Below, piece after piece: positions 38,447 through 51,692 of a DNA stretch of 64,000 nucleotides. Under the pieces are notes generated by a model, which searched no databases, was not told the DNA's origin, and was given only the letters and a program-made list of their open reading frames with translations. The translations under genes and the position numbers were made by a program. How positions within the stretch are numbered: position 1 is the stretch's first letter; every line of letters begins with the position of its first letter. The stretch spans positions 34,557-98,556 of the forward strand of contig NW_004624843.1 of assembly GCF_000247695.1 (NCBI RefSeq), written 5' to 3'. This DNA comes from Heterocephalus glaber (Eukaryota > Chordata > Mammalia > Rodentia > Bathyergidae).

Positions 38447-38835
38447 TTTTATGGATTGTATCTAGATGTCCCGCCAAAAGCCTCAGGCACTCATAGGTGG
38501 GGCTTTTGGTGATTGGACACATGGCAATCATCATTGGATTAGTCCTCTAGTGACTTTATAACTGAGTTACTGTTAGAAGGTGGGATCTGGTAATAAGACA
38601 TGGGTCACTGGGGGGTGTGGGCTGGAAGGGTTTATCTCTTCCCTGTTCTTCCCTTTACTCCATCTCTGCCTCCTGCCTGCCATTCTCTAAAGAACTCACC
38701 TCTGCCAGGTGGCTGTGCTATGATGTCCTGCCTCAGAGCCATCTGACTATAGGCTGAAACCTCTGCGTACAGTGAGCTAAGCTGACCCTTTCCTCCTTTA
38801 AGGTGTGCCTCAGTGATGAGAAAGTAGCTAAGACA
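38447..38835 (+). repeat. 3' LTR of the MaLR provirus
   Basis: Aligns with the 5' LTR along its length (tctagat, gtgggatctg, gggtcactgggg, ctctgcctcctgcctgccatt, cctcagtgatgagaaagtagctaagaca). It has decayed more: the first base pair TG reads TT, the TATA-like box is replaced by gggtttatctc, and the AATAAA is lost. Confidence 0.82.
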
Positions 38836-39514
38836 GGGCTGGATGGTAGAATGAAAATAGCATGGGGAGCAGACACAGCTCATGAACATCTGGTTCCAGT
38901 GACACATGCAGGAAACCTGCGTTGTGAACGATAGGGACTGGAGAATGTTCGTTACTGCAGGATAACCCAGAAACATCTGACCAGTGTGTCACACATTTCC
39001 TTATCTATGGCATTTCCTTTGGTACTTGTAGCTTCTGACTGTTTCTAACAGATGTTGGTGAGTAATGGGTATTGTTCTTAATGTTTCTGAGGGGTTCTGG
39101 CCTGGCTACATCAGAAACAAGGATGTACTTTTAAAAACACAAACTCACTGGCTACAATTGGGGAAATTCTGATTCCATAGATAAGACTCAATTGTTGCCC
39201 TTACTATGGAGTCCAGAAATCTGCATACTTAGAAATTTCACAAGTATTTTCGTGAGTTCAGAAATTGGTCATGGGTTTCAGTTTGCTTTGGAATAATCAT
39301 CTTTCTCGGTCTTCTGAACCTGCATCGTCATCACCTTTATAACCTTGACCTGACCATTGGTTTTGTGTGTCTTATTCAATCTTAGCTCCATTGCTTCATC
39401 TTGCATTTACAACCTGGCCAAATGAAACTTGCAACCTGTAACTGCTCTTGTTCAATTGTGTGGTGGCCAAATGTGTGGCCAAAAGTGCACATTGAATTGT
39501 TCTTGGAAGAAGCT

Positions 39515-39586
39515 TGTGTGTGTGTGCATGTGTATGCATGTGTATGCATGTGTGTGTGTGTGTGTGTGTGTGTGTTTGTGTGTGTT
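39515..39586. repeat. (TG)n microsatellite with GCATG interruptions
   Basis: TG repeats interrupted by three tgcatgtgta-like units, then an uninterrupted (TG)n. Confidence 0.95.
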
Positions 39587-40587
39587 AAAGCACATTTATG
39601 AACAGAAACAGGTAAATGATTTTGGGCTGAGCAAAAGATAATTCCAAAACAATGCAGCTAATTATCTCCCTAGGAAAAGGTACAGGCCCTATGTAGGTCA
39701 AAAGTACCAGGCAAATCGCTGAAACAATTATTTCTTTTTACTCTCTCATAAATGCCCCTGTGCATTGACTCATGCATAAACCTCCCCAGGTGGCTGTTAC
39801 TGAGAATGGGAAGATTGTCCAAATAAATCTTTAAAACACCTTCTGTTCAGTGATACAAAAAAAAAAATAAAGGAAAGACATGAGGATGAAAAATAATCTA
39901 AGGCAGATTTAGATAAAATCAAATACCTCATGTTCTGGGACTAGACCCTGGCCACAATCGTCACAAATGTAAGATAAAGCTTCCCATACCATGAAGACTG
40001 CCCTCCCTCCACACTCTGTTGTCCTGTAAGTTCTTAATGAGTTTCTACTAAGCCACTCGGAGTAAGCTTCTCATATATGTCTGGACTGATGTTCTTGAAA
40101 TAAACCCAGAAAGTAATAGGCATCGAAATACCGCACAGAGTTGGGATGCTGGCTGCCGTGCTGTGACAACTCCCGCTTACCTAGCACTTCGATGTCCTTC
40201 CTGCTTGTGGGCATCTATGACTCAGAACTTGCACTGAACTCACAGCCACTGTCCTTGCAAAGGTGCACTTAGTGTTTGAACAACAACTGAAAATATTCAG
40301 GCAAAAGATGATATATAGTTTTGAATCCGGGGCATGTTATCATTGGAATTAAATGGCTCAATCAGAGACTTATGCCCTTGTGGAGTCCTTTCTGGCTTTA
40401 TGCACGATGGACATATAATTGTCCTGGGCCTCCAGCTCATTTCCTGTTATTGTTCCTCCTGGGATATTAAACTTGTGACAAAGGTCACAATGCTATGAAA
40501 TTACAAAATAAAGCAAATTACAATTCTCACTTCGAATTTCATCACATTATGAAGGCATAGCTCGCCAAAGTTAAGGTTAAAAAATAC

Positions 40588-40680
40588 CTAAACTTATGTA
40601 GAGATGTAGACTCAGCAAACTTCTAAAATTCATCTAAAACTTATGTAGAGATGTAGACTCAGCAAACTTCCAAAATTCAT
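40588..40680. repeat. Two-copy tandem duplication, 46/47 bp unit
   Basis: 40588-40633 and 40634-40680 are nearly identical (ctaaacttatgtagagatg... / ctaaaacttatgtagagatg...), differing by one inserted A and one T/C change. No transposon hallmarks. Confidence 0.93.
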
Positions 40681-41169
40681 GTACTCAAAGATGCTTTTTA
40701 TTATTCATATGTAAGAAATATCTAAGAAAGTCAGTTAAATATCTTTTAGTGATATTTCTTTTCATTTTTCCTGCATGGGTAAATGATCTCCACAGATATA
40801 GAAAATTCTAGAGAAATCTCCCTTCTAAAATTTTATGTTCACATGTAAGTCCTTTCCTTCACAAAAGCATCACCATTACTTAATAGCACTGAACAAGGTC
40901 CAAGAACAATTTTTTGTATGACCAGTTGAACAAACTTAAGAACTTTAAGTTTGGAAACTTTGTAGATCCTAATGAAAAGATTACAGCCTTCTCAGATCAG
41001 TTAGTCTTTGAAATATACCTTTTTACTAAATGTTGCTATGTATTTGTATTTTATTGTGGGAGTCCTGCTTGCTAAGAGCATTGATATTTTTCCTTTTTTT
41101 CTTTTTTTTTTTTGTAGTAACTAAATCTCTATTGCAACTGAAAGTTTCTGGAGAACAGAAAGGTTGACA

Positions 41170-41330
41170 GTTCCTTCACCACCAACTTAAAAATATATTT
41201 ATCTTCCTTATTCTTTCCTTTCCCTTCTTTCCCTCCTTGCCTGATTTCCTTCCTTTCCTTCTTTCTTTTTTTCCTTCTTTCCTTCCTTTTCCCCCTCTCT
41301 TCACACCCCTCCCCTCTGTCTTTGTCTCTT
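41170..41330. repeat. Polypyrimidine tract
   Basis: About 160 bases of mostly C and T (ttcctttcccttctttccctcc-type), next to an old reversed SINE. Confidence 0.85.
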
Positions 41331-41346
41331 TAATTTTATTATTATT

Positions 41347-41440
41347 TTTCTTAGCCATACTGTGGATGGAACTCAGGGCTTCAGTTTGCAACCCTGCCTT
41401 AGCAGCATTATAGGCATGCAACACCACACATTGCTTGTGT
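41347..41440 (-). repeat. Old composite SINE (ID/B1-like), reverse strand
   Basis: ggatggaactcagggcttc resembles a reversed ID B-box region and attataggcatgcaacacc a reversed B1. A B4-like composite is possible. Confidence 0.45.
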
Positions 41441-41911
41441 TTTTCTCTTTCTTCCTCTCTTTCTGGTGTTCGGAAACAGAACCTGTGTTATTTAATTTTC
41501 TCAATATAATAAGCAGGTAAAATAAAGATGATTTTGATGAAAAATCAAAAAGAAGAGTCTAAGTTCTGGACACTCAGACTCAGTCACGTATCAAAATTAC
41601 TCTAGGAATCATTGTCACTGAATCCTTGTTTATTGTTTAAACTACTAATATTGTTTGCCTCAAGTAAAAAAAAAAAAGGATCGAAGATAAAGTGTGCTGT
41701 GCAGGATCATTCCCCTTTTGGATTTTCAGTACATCTGGATCTCAAGATAGCTGGAAATACCAGTTAAGATTCCTAATGATAATCAAATTGTGTTTGCTTT
41801 ACTTCCATACTCTAACACAGAATGATAGAACGTTTTCATGCTACTTAAAATTGTTTTAAGAGGCAGCCCTTCGTAAAACCCGAGTTTCTTCAGCTCAAAG
41901 TTAGAATTTGA

Positions 41912-42361
<450 letters not shown>

Positions 42362-43020
42362 TAACCACCTATGCCTTCCTCACAGGGCCACATAATCCTG
42401 CCTCCCTCACCCTGAAGTCCCAGAAAAGAAATACCAAGGGGGAAAGTTGTTTATTGATGTGTTTTCAAATGACACCCAGAAGCACCCAGAAGGATGTACT
42501 TAATTTGTGTAATAAGAAAGAGAAGGCAATATGTGAGTTTTTTTTTTACCCCCTTTAAGCTTTGAATCATTCAAAAACTATTTTGCCCAGAAATATTTCT
42601 AGAATTTATATTTTCTTGCTTTTATTAATATGATTTGCATAATTCAAAGAAGCATTATGTGATTATGAGGGGAATGTTTAATGCAGGAATTTATAAAGAA
42701 AACAACTTGTGATCACATCTTCTAGAAATGATGCTTTTAACATTGTTTCTTTCCAGTAAATATAAATGGATGCATGTGTGTATTCTATATATTTCCTACT
42801 CCACTTTCTATCTCTCATTTCTGACTTTACCTCAGCTTTGAAATGCACAAATCAGGAATATTCCACTTTCCTCACTGATCTCTGAATATAAATATATAAA
42901 TTAGGTGCAGTTACTCCTAGTCTCATCCGTTCTTTAACCTTTAACTGAGTCAGTAAGATCACAGCTTTCCTGGGAGCTGCTTGGTGTGAGGGTAGTCTTA
43001 AGTAGGCTTTGATACAAGCT

Positions 43021-43260
43021 ATTTTAGTCAGGTCAGGTTGCTATAACACATTGCTATAGACTGGGTAGTTTATAATGAACAGCAGTGTATTTCTTAGGGT
43101 TCAGAAGGCTGGAACAATCAAGGAGCCAGGATGGTCTTCTGGTTAGTGTTCCCTTCCAGGTTGCAGACCACTGACTCCTTGTACTCCCCAAGTCCTCACC
43201 TCTAAATATCATCACAGAGAGACTGTGAGTTCAGCATTTTAAATTTGACAGTCACAAGTA
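43021..43260 (-). repeat. Truncated MaLR LTR, reverse strand
   Basis: Opens ttttagtcaggtcaggttgct, then ataacacattgctatagactgggtagtttataa, the reverse-strand end of a MaLR LTR. The other end is eroded and its boundary is approximate. Confidence 0.6.
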
Positions 43261-46200
43261 TTCACACCCTGGTGTGAGGTTGTCCAGATTTTTCCATATC
43301 TGTTGTGATAAACACCTCAGTGTTCCCAATACTGCCAGTGGCCAGTTTGCCAAGAGAGTTGCATCAGGTCCCGAGTTTCTCCCATCTTGCCCCATTCTGG
43401 CCTTTTCCACAGCAGGCTTCTGTGAGCCCTCAAAGTACCCAGTTTCCACGCAGGATTGTAGCAGAGAGTGGAGACGACAAGGTCCTCTCCTCAACTGGTT
43501 AGAACTCTTTGCCACTGGGACTACTTGTTCCTCATGAAGTCTCCCTCAACTTCTGGCCTTATGCTTTCCACAGAAGCTCAAATGCAGTCCACGAGGCAAA
43601 GTACCCACGTGGTACACCCCATCTCTCCCTTTACCCTCAACTTTCTTTCTCCCTTCTAGTGCCCCAGTGCCTTTAGCCAAAAGATTATAGTTTCAGTACA
43701 TTACTAAACAATGTGAATAAATGTCTTGTGATGAAGCTAATTTATCAAATCTACAAGGGCAAACCTTCTTAGTTTTTCCTATTATATATATATGCAAAAA
43801 TGCATCATATTATATATATATGTACAAATATGTATGTGAGAGAACACATGTGAATAACTTACAAGTGTATGTTTATTTGAAAAGTTGAAATCATAGCGCA
43901 TAGTTTCCTGTTTTGGATGTTCACTTACTTTATTGTGACTATTTCTGCTGGCATGCAATTTGTCAGGAAACACTATTTTTATGGAGGGAAGCATACATGA
44001 CAGTAGTTTATTACCTTATTGATGACACATTGGTTACAGTTTGTGTAGCTACAAGGAATAGTACTATGGTTAACATTTAAGCATATGGGGTGAGGTTATT
44101 AGAAACTGGATTTTTTCCCATAAGTCAGTTTTATCAGTATATTCTTCAACTTGTAATGACTTAACATCCAATACATCAATGCACCCATGCCTTTAGAAGC
44201 AACGTAGATATTTAGTTTACTTATTAATATAGCAAAGGGCTCCAGAGACATAAATGTAAATTTCGAACATTGTTCTCAGGTTTTCTTTAATATTCTTACC
44301 TGGTGTCTTTCATTTGTCTGGATTTTGTGTGATCTTGTGTCCAGAAGTCAGACTTATCCTTTTTCTACTGCCAGAAAACTCTATAATCAATTATATTAGT
44401 TTGTTTTCAAAATAAGGTTACTGATGTAGGAAAGTGATCTCCGAAGGCAATCTAGAATGATTGAGGAATAAAGGGAAATCAACAAGCTCCCACAGGGAGA
44501 GAAGTAAGGTAGACAAGGTATGTGTTAGAAGGCAGTGTCATGATGCCAAGAACCTTCCTGACAGGAATGTGAAGTACACACCTCAGACTAGCCCCCTCCA
44601 GGGAAGCATTACTGGGAAATTAGACTCAAAGAATGGAAAAAATCATCATTACTGCCTTATAGAAGAAACATACGAGTGATGTCTAAAAAATACAGCAGAT
44701 TACCATCCATTTGAGATCCTTCAGGTGGCTAGGTCCAGCAGGTCATAATTTTTTTCTAAGATCCTTCACCATTGAAGGATCAAGGTTTCCCAAACCCTGG
44801 TTATCCAACAGTGGAGGGCAGTTATATAGTCTTCACTTCTTCCTAAAGCACAAGAGGAGAAACTGACTTAGTTACAGTAACACAGATGTAACTTAAACTT
44901 GTAAAATTACTCAATGGACAGTGAGCCCCATGGAACACTAGGTGCAAATCACATATTTCAACTCTAAAAGAAGCTCTCAGGACCACCCGGGAAGTCCTCC
45001 ACTGTGGTGGCTGATGGAGAGTCTTGAGGAAACTGGATGAGTTATTAGCAGCCTGTGCAGAAATGGTTGACTTCTGTAAAAAAGTGCTTTGATTTTCTAT
45101 GCAAATTTTGCTTTCTCCTCAGAACAGTTAAGAATAAAGGCAGTTGCAAAACTAGCTATATTCAAATCTCTTCTAACATCGTATGACCTCAATAATAATG
45201 GGATAAGTCAGGGCTCAGTTCAGACATGGGAAAAGTCTTGAATCCAAATGCATGTGTATGTGTATACTTGAAGCCAAAATTATATAAATATGTAGTTGCT
45301 CTTTTATGAATTCTCAGTTCTTCATAATTACCAGCTAACTGGAGTTCATTATAGAACATATGTTTTCTTTACAATTTTCTAAGCTATCAACATTATAACA
45401 CAGATAAAAAGTGACTTTTAAAAACCTTAGCTTGCCTTTTCTTTTTGCATTAAATGTCAGCAAAATCAAAATATTGATTCAGTGGCATTATAATGGTTTC
45501 CATGGTAACCAGATTCTATTTAAGCAGAGGATTATGACTTCCCTGTAGACGAAAGTAAAAAGAACTGGCCTTTCAGCAAAATGAATTTTAAGAGTAGAAA
45601 AAAGAAAGAAAGCAAAAGAAGAAGAAAGAAAGAATGCTGCCACATTAAAATAAAGATTTGTTGCTCTATTTTAGGAGGTTCTACAATAGTAACAACTTGC
45701 AAAAGTTTATAGAGTGGAGAACATAAATTAGCACTGAGTATACTATAAATATTTTAATTAACCTTAGTGTGGTGCCCAGTTCTTTTGAGGAAAGATCAGG
45801 TGAAATGAAAGGAGTTAACTAGAAAGAATAATAAGCCTAATAAGCAATACGAGCTAGCTTTATCTTGTATGTCTTGTATGTGATCCAGCAAAAGTGGCCA
45901 TACAATTTCCCATCAGTTATCCCCAGTCCCTAGGTAAATATATACTCCAGTCCTCAGGAACTGTGTTGATAGAGATGCTAGACCCTGGGTGCAAAAGGGG
46001 CTGTACTTAGAGTCGAGGCAAACATTTGCTGTAGGCAAGTGACTCAGTGAGATGGAATTGATAGTGTCCTGCCTTCCTCATACTCTTATGTCAGTCCAGT
46101 GGGCTAATTCCGGTGAGGTGCATACTAAAAAGAAATTGCTGCACAAATGGAAGTTGGTACAATGTGTAATGTGTAATCGCCATCTATTAATATTCCTGAA

Positions 46201-46304
46201 TAAAATGAAGTTCTGGTTTGATGCCACACATATATTGAAAACAAATAGAGAAGGAAAAGAAAAGATAAATTCATCCATCCTACATATGTGAGCCTTAAAA
46301 TTTA
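43261..46304. other. Intronic sequence, mostly unique
   Basis: No recent repeat recognised over 3 kb. Includes the X-box-like site at 45496. Small TATATA patches near 43785-43820. Confidence 0.45.
45496..45510. promoter_or_regulatory. X-box-like RFX binding site
   Basis: gtttccatggtaacc matches the two-half-site X-box pattern (GTTNCC, ATGG-type centre, NAAC). RFX factors bind such sites near neuronal and ciliary genes. It lies 3.2 kb past the NYAP2 exon, in otherwise repeat-free DNA. Function is inferred from motif only. Confidence 0.45.
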
Positions 46305-47130
46305 ACACACAGATATCATCAAAAACATGCAAAATAAGAAGTCCTGGCAAGGATGTGGAGGAAAGGAAATCCTTGCACACTTTTGGTAGAGAGTGTAAAT
46401 TGATGGACCCATTAGGGCAAAAGGTATGAGATTGCTCAAAAATAATTAAAAATAGTACCTCCATATGATCCAGCAATCCACTAGTGAGTATATATCCAAA
46501 GGAAATAATCCCAGCATGTTAGAGCATTATGTTTGTGACAGCACTGTTCACAATAACTGAGATATGGAATAAACCCAAGGGTCCATCAACTGATGAATGG
46601 AGAAAGGAAATGTGGTGATGTATACACAATGGAATATTTTCAGTGATAAAAACGAATTTGCAGCGACATGGATAAACGTGGGAGGCTTTGTGTTAAGTGA
46701 AATAAGGCAGGTGCAGAAAGTCAGACACCGTATAACTCCACTGTTATGTGGAATGGACCATCACTGAACTTGGAGAATGGTAGTTACCAATGGCTGGGGA
46801 TTTGGGAGCTGTTACAGGTCATAGGACACAAAATTTCAGTAAGAGAGCAAGAGTAAGCTCAAGGGATCTATTGTATAACAGAGTAACTACAATTGATAAG
46901 TGTATAGTATTCTTGAAATCATTGAGAGATTAAAATCTCAAAAATGAGTGTGAGGTAATATATATTAATTACCTCAATTTAGCCATCCCACAATGTATAC
47001 ACATTTCAAATAATCATGATAAGTATGGTAAATATATATATATACACACACAATGTTTGACAATTAAAAGTTAATAAATGAGAAAAATGGCAAAACACCC
47101 AAATTTTACACAATGACACAAACAAGGAAA
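46305..47130 (+). repeat. LINE-1 3' end fragment
   Basis: ggcaaggatgtggaggaaag, gatccagcaatccactagtg, cccaagggtccatcaactga, caatggaatattttcagtga and aagtgaaataaggcaggtgc follow the order of the LINE-1 ORF2 C-terminus and 3' UTR. The ORF2 part is broken by stops and frameshifts. Confidence 0.85.
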
Positions 47131-48034
47131 TATTTATTCCGTGGGTAAATAATCTTTTAATAAGATATTGACATCAATAGTCCTCAGTTACAGTAAAATT
47201 TTAATAATATTAGGAAATTATATAACATTTAGGATGAGGAAGAAAATACATTTTTATTAAATTCAAGAATCTCTATACCTTAGAGTGTTTTTAAAAACCA
47301 TAAAATTTTAAACTTCCATTTGTTATGAACTCTGCATTCCAGTTATTTTTAATGCTTATTTTTTAATGAGAACTCCTGCGTGTTTATTTACAAAACAATA
47401 AGGACATATTTTTGAACGAAGATATAGTTATCCTGGTTTCTGATTTTCACTTTAGAAATGCTTACTGGAGTCATATCTTTTGAGTCAAGAACCAGAATTC
47501 ATGCTGGAATATTTAGAATTGTGGCTGTTTTTAAAACCTAGGAACGTGTCTTTGAACCAGAATACTTGGAAGATCTATCTTGTTGATAGGGGTTTCTTCA
47601 TGTTTCTTACAATAAATTTTGCTTCTCTACTTCAGCCAGTTTACTTTATAAAGCTAACAGAACAAGCAATGATTTCAAGGAATGATTTTCAGAAACTCAA
47701 ATATCTAGCATGATAGCCATAGGAGTTTCTTCCATGTAATTAGTTGTTAAGCTAGAGAAGAAATAGTTTCTCAGAGAGATTATTCTTCGCTCCTCAGCTG
47801 TTTGGTATTGGCAATTTATAGGTGCCTGAATCTGGTCTCCTACCAGTGTAAAGTTTCAAATCAACCCAGGGGCAGTTGAGAAAAGAAGAGTGGAAAGAAG
47901 CTGAGCACATTTATTATCTTGAGGAACTGATGGACTTCCCATGTCAAAATTCTAGTTTGGAAAACTAGGTCTTTACTGGTGATGGACAGTCACAGACTCA
48001 GCCTGATTTCTCCATTTCCAGCCCCGATCAGGAG
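47131..48034. other. Intronic AT-rich sequence
   Basis: Nothing recognised. Confidence 0.45.
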
Positions 48035-48390
48035 GGTGTGTCATGTTTTTCTTGTCTTTCTTTTTCACTGGCATATGTTACAGTACATAACATTTACATT
48101 CATTTGGGGGTAATGATTATATACATATAATCTTATATATATATTATACATATAATCTTGATCATTTTCCATTTCCATTCCTCTTCTTTCCTCCCCTTAC
48201 CTCCTTACCCATCTTCAAAAATTTTGTCTTCATTTTACTCTTAAATTTATCCTTTGGTTTTCTCATATAAGAGAAACCATGCAATATTTAATTTTCTGTG
48301 TTTGACTTATTCCACTTAACATTATGATCTCAAGAGCCATCTATTTTACTGCAAATGAAGTATTGTTTTGTTTATAACTCAGCATGACAG
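48035..48390 (-). repeat. LINE-1 3' end, reverse strand
   Basis: Reverse-strand 3' UTR with the C/T-rich block ctcctttcctccccttacctcc-like sequence, then ataagagaaaccatgcaat and gacttattccacttaacat, the reverse of the ORF2 end. Confidence 0.75.
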
Positions 48391-48459
48391 AGTAGAAAGC
48401 AGGGCTTTAGAATCAAAGAGATTTTGGTTTCATATAAATGCTGCCAAAACTTAATCTCT

Positions 48460-48462
<3 letters not shown>

Positions 48463-48512
<50 letters not shown>
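48463..48512. repeat. (CT)n microsatellite
   Basis: About 50 bases of uninterrupted CT repeats. Confidence 0.97.
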
Positions 48513-48514
<2 letters not shown>

Positions 48515-48560
48515 TGCCTATATATTGTGAACACAAGGGGAATAACAATGCTGACCTATG

Positions 48561-49000
48561 TGTCAGGCTGAATTCTAAGATGGTATCCAAGATTTACCAC
48601 CCCAGGGCCTCTGCCCTGTATAACCCTGGGACCGGGCATCCTGTTGCTTGTTTGAAGATGCCAGGGGCCATGTGGCAAGGTGTGCAGGCCATCTCTAAGA
48701 GGTGAGAGGAGTCCTTGAGCTAAAAGTCAGCAAGAACACAGCCACTTAGTCTCATAAGAGCATGGAATGGAATTCTGTCAACAAGAATGAGCTTGAAAGT
48801 AGATTTTCCCCAGAGCCTCCAGAGGAGCACTCGGCTCGGCTGCCTCTTTGACTTCGGCTGGTGGGACACTGAGCAGATCATCCAGCTTTCTTGGATCTGG
48901 ATGCTCCTGGTCTTCCAATCTATACAAGTGTAAGCTGAAACATGTGTTGCTTTTTTAAGCTGCTAAATCAGTGATAAAATCATTAAGCAGCAATAGAAAA
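48561..49000 (+). repeat. MLT1-type MaLR LTR
   Basis: Contains the MLT1 succession gctgaattctaagatgg, gagcctccagaggagcac, a gtaagctgaa stretch, then tgttgcttttttaagctgct and cattaagcagcaatagaaaa at the end. Old and diverged. Confidence 0.65.
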
Positions 49001-49984
49001 GGAATCCATCTTACAAAGCTGTTAGGCTGAAAAAGTAAAAGTGAGGCCCAGCAGCAAAGCACCTGGCTCAGTGTCTGACATACAGCAGGTACTCCAGCCC
49101 TGCTCCCCTTCCTCAGGCAGTGGCCCATGGTAGGATGAGGACAGAGACTTCCTAGACTTCCCTGGCCAGGCTTGAAAATAGAGATGATGGAGCCTCAAAA
49201 ATAATGACGATGTGTCAGGCCTTTTGGATATCAGCACAGAGTTTTCTGCATGGATTTTTTTTTTTCCTGAAAAGTTCTTCCTTGTCTGTCCAACTGACTT
49301 TGTTCCTTTGAAGGGAACAAATATGGCTTTCCTGGTGGCTGCTTGACTCACTTGGCCAGATAACTGCAGCTTGCCACTTCTTGCCTTTGTTTATGTAATG
49401 AGTGGCTCTTGTTCTTCCCAGCATGCTCCGAGAAGCGCTCCAGGCCCTGCTTAGCACTATAAGGAGAAAACGCAGAGAAAGTCATAAACCACTTCTTGAA
49501 ATCCCCGTCTTCTTGGCCTTGGAGAGTGTTGTCACTTGTACTGTTTATCTTGCAAGGAGAGGATGTAGGAGGCTTTTATCAAAGGCCCACATTCCCAAAT
49601 TTCTCCTTCTAGGTTGGCAGAATCAGAAGCTGCTGGGCTTCCTAGTGGAAAACCCATCTGTCAGCCAGGCACTGCTCACATGGAGATGGGGTTGTACATG
49701 GATCAAGTGTGATCTTTTTCTAAATCCACCCAGGCTCCTGAGTGAAGCAGTTTGCAAATCAGATCCTCATGCAGTGCATCTTTCTCTCATTCTTGTCTTG
49801 GCTGTTGTCTACTCAAAAGATCTTTCTTTAATGACCTCACCGCCAAATTTTCCTTCTATTAATTTTCCTTCTGGTTGGATCTGTCTCATGAAGGGACTCA
49901 TGAGGTCTTACACTCATGAAAGGACTCAACCTCTCCTTTGGATCAACAGACCCAAAGCTCCTGACAGTCTCTTGTGATTGGCAC

Positions 49985-50215
49985 ATCGATCCTGGCGAGC
50001 TTCCATTGCTGGGTAATGTAGGAGCTTAAAATGACAAATTGTTATTATCTCAGTGTTTCCTTTGGTCAGGAGCCTTCTCAGAGTCTCCCAAGGCTGCCGT
50101 GTGAGGTGCCTGCTGGGGCTGGAGTCTCATCTGAAGCTCAGATCCTTTGTGAAGCTCATGTTTTTCTTGCACAAATTTATTTCCTTGCAGTTCTACAATA
50201 AACAGAAAGACCCTT
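49985..50215. repeat. Fragment of an old interspersed repeat
   Basis: ttgctgggtaatgtaggagc, then ttattatctcagtgtttcctttggtcagg, then tctcatctgaagctcag look like the same class as the copy near 59.5 kb. Boundaries are uncertain. Confidence 0.35.
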
Positions 50216-50254
50216 GACCTGGATTCCACTCTTCAGGGAAAGGACAATCTATTT

Positions 50255-50910
50255 TTCTTTTTTAATTTTTTTTTTTGTACATGCTTGCAGCACATAATGC
50301 TCACATTCCTTGTATGGAGTCGGTACAGGTTCACACAAATCTCAATTCCCTTTTTCATCCCTTTCCCTCTTCTCCCTTTCCCCTCCCTCCATCTCTTCCT
50401 GCTTCCTACTGTCTTTTATTGTGCTCTTTATTTATAATTTTGTTTTCTTATATAAGAGAAATCATGTGATATTTAAACTTGTGTGTCTGATTTATTCCAC
50501 TAACCTAATGGTCTCATTTTTCTACAAATGACTCAGGTTTATCTTTTTGGCAGAGTAGTAGTCCATTATGTGTAAATACCACATTCTCTTTATCTATTCA
50601 TCTGTTGATAGATATAAGGGCCACTTCTAAGATTTAGTTTGTATGAATTGTGCTGCTATAAGCATGGGTGTGCATGTATCACTGTAATGTGATGTCCTTA
50701 ACCTTTTCAGGAAAACATCTAGAAGGAGGAAACTGGATCAAATGTAACTTCTATTTTTACTTTTGTAAGGAGTCCCTACACTGATTTTCACAGTGATTAC
50801 ACTAGTTTACACTCCCACCAACAATGTAATAAGGTTCCTTATTCCCATGCAGCTTCATCAGCATTTGTTACTATTTGACTTCTTGATGTGGGGCATTCTT
50901 TTTAAACAGT
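50255..50910 (-). repeat. LINE-1 3' end, reverse strand
   Basis: T tract at 50265-50277, C/T-rich 3' UTR, then ttggcagagtagtagtccat, ctatctattcatctgttgat-like sequence and tacactcccaccaacaatg, all the reverse complement of LINE-1 ORF2/3' UTR. Confidence 0.85.
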
Positions 50911-51604
50911 CCACCTATGAGCTCAACCAGTAGAATCATCTTTTTGGTTATTTCAAAGTCAACTGATTAGGAGCACAGCTAAAATATATGTTTTTTACAT
51001 AAACTATAAGATAATCATAAGTTTAATACTGTATTCCTTGTCCTTCCTGTCTTCAATTAAAGAGAATTACATAAAGTGTAATTTCGAGAGGGCGGGAATC
51101 TTGAGGGACAGCCTAGATTCTAACGACTCAGGGTGATTCAAAAGAGAATAAGCATATATATCACTTTGCTAGAAACTATTTTTTGATAATTCAAAAGACA
51201 AATTATGGAATATTAATTAGTGATGCAGGAGGTAAACTGCAACTCTATAGATTGATAGAAGAATCACAAGACTATCTAAATAATGGACCAATAAATAGGG
51301 CAAAATATAACTCTTCTACATGCCTTCCTTAGATAATTCCCATCTCTTTGACCCTTTTTCCACCATGCCTTTATCTCTCTTCTGTTTCTCTAGACATCTG
51401 TTTGGATCCCAAAGTCCTAGAGAACCGGAACCACTATCCTCAGAAGGGCCTGCAGTTACTTACACAGGCAAACATGTAAATTCTGATAAAAAATTTAGTT
51501 ACATAAATTAATTACATAAAGCATTTGATGCTTTACTGAACTTTTAAAATGTATTTTTATTTTAAGAAAGCAACCTCTTAATCTCTGTGCTTTTATCTCT
51601 GTGC

Positions 51605-51692
51605 TTTTTTTTTTTTTTGGTACCGGGGATAGAACTCGGGACCTTGTGCTTGCAGGGCAGGTCACTGTATCACTGAGCTAAATCCTCGGCCC
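51605..51692 (-). mobile_element. ID-like SINE, reverse strand
   Basis: T tract, ggtaccggggatagaactc, then gagctaaatcctcggccc. Two adjacent copies of atctctgtgctttt lie on its left side. Confidence 0.9.

Larger units (their letters stand above)
36537..38835 (+). mobile_element. Complete MaLR (ERVL-MaLR) provirus, 2.3 kb
   Basis: Seen: two directly repeated LTR-like blocks (36537-36938 and 38447-38835) flank about 1.5 kb of internal sequence. The 5' LTR begins tgttatag, carries a TATA-like tatata at 36722-36727 and AATAAA at 36868-36873, and ends ctgcgaca. Just inside is ttttggcaccagaga, resembling the primer-binding region of MaLR elements. Just before the 3' LTR is a G-rich tract (gggggctgggat), the likely polypurine tract. 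Flanks gggcc and gggct are compatible with a 5-bp target duplication with one change. Known: MaLR elements (THE1, MST, MLT, mouse ORR1/MT) have short internal regions with a gag-like frame and no pol or env, matching the layout here. The LTRs differ at roughly a quarter of positions by eye, so this is an old insertion. Confidence 0.85.

Noticed and set aside
46078..46476. 132-codon minus-strand frame
   Set aside because: Overlaps the plus-strand LINE-1 3' end that begins near 46305; antisense of repeat.
49402..49977. 191-codon plus-strand frame
   Set aside because: No recognisable motif, no splice or poly-A context, and it borders an old repeat. Likely a chance frame.
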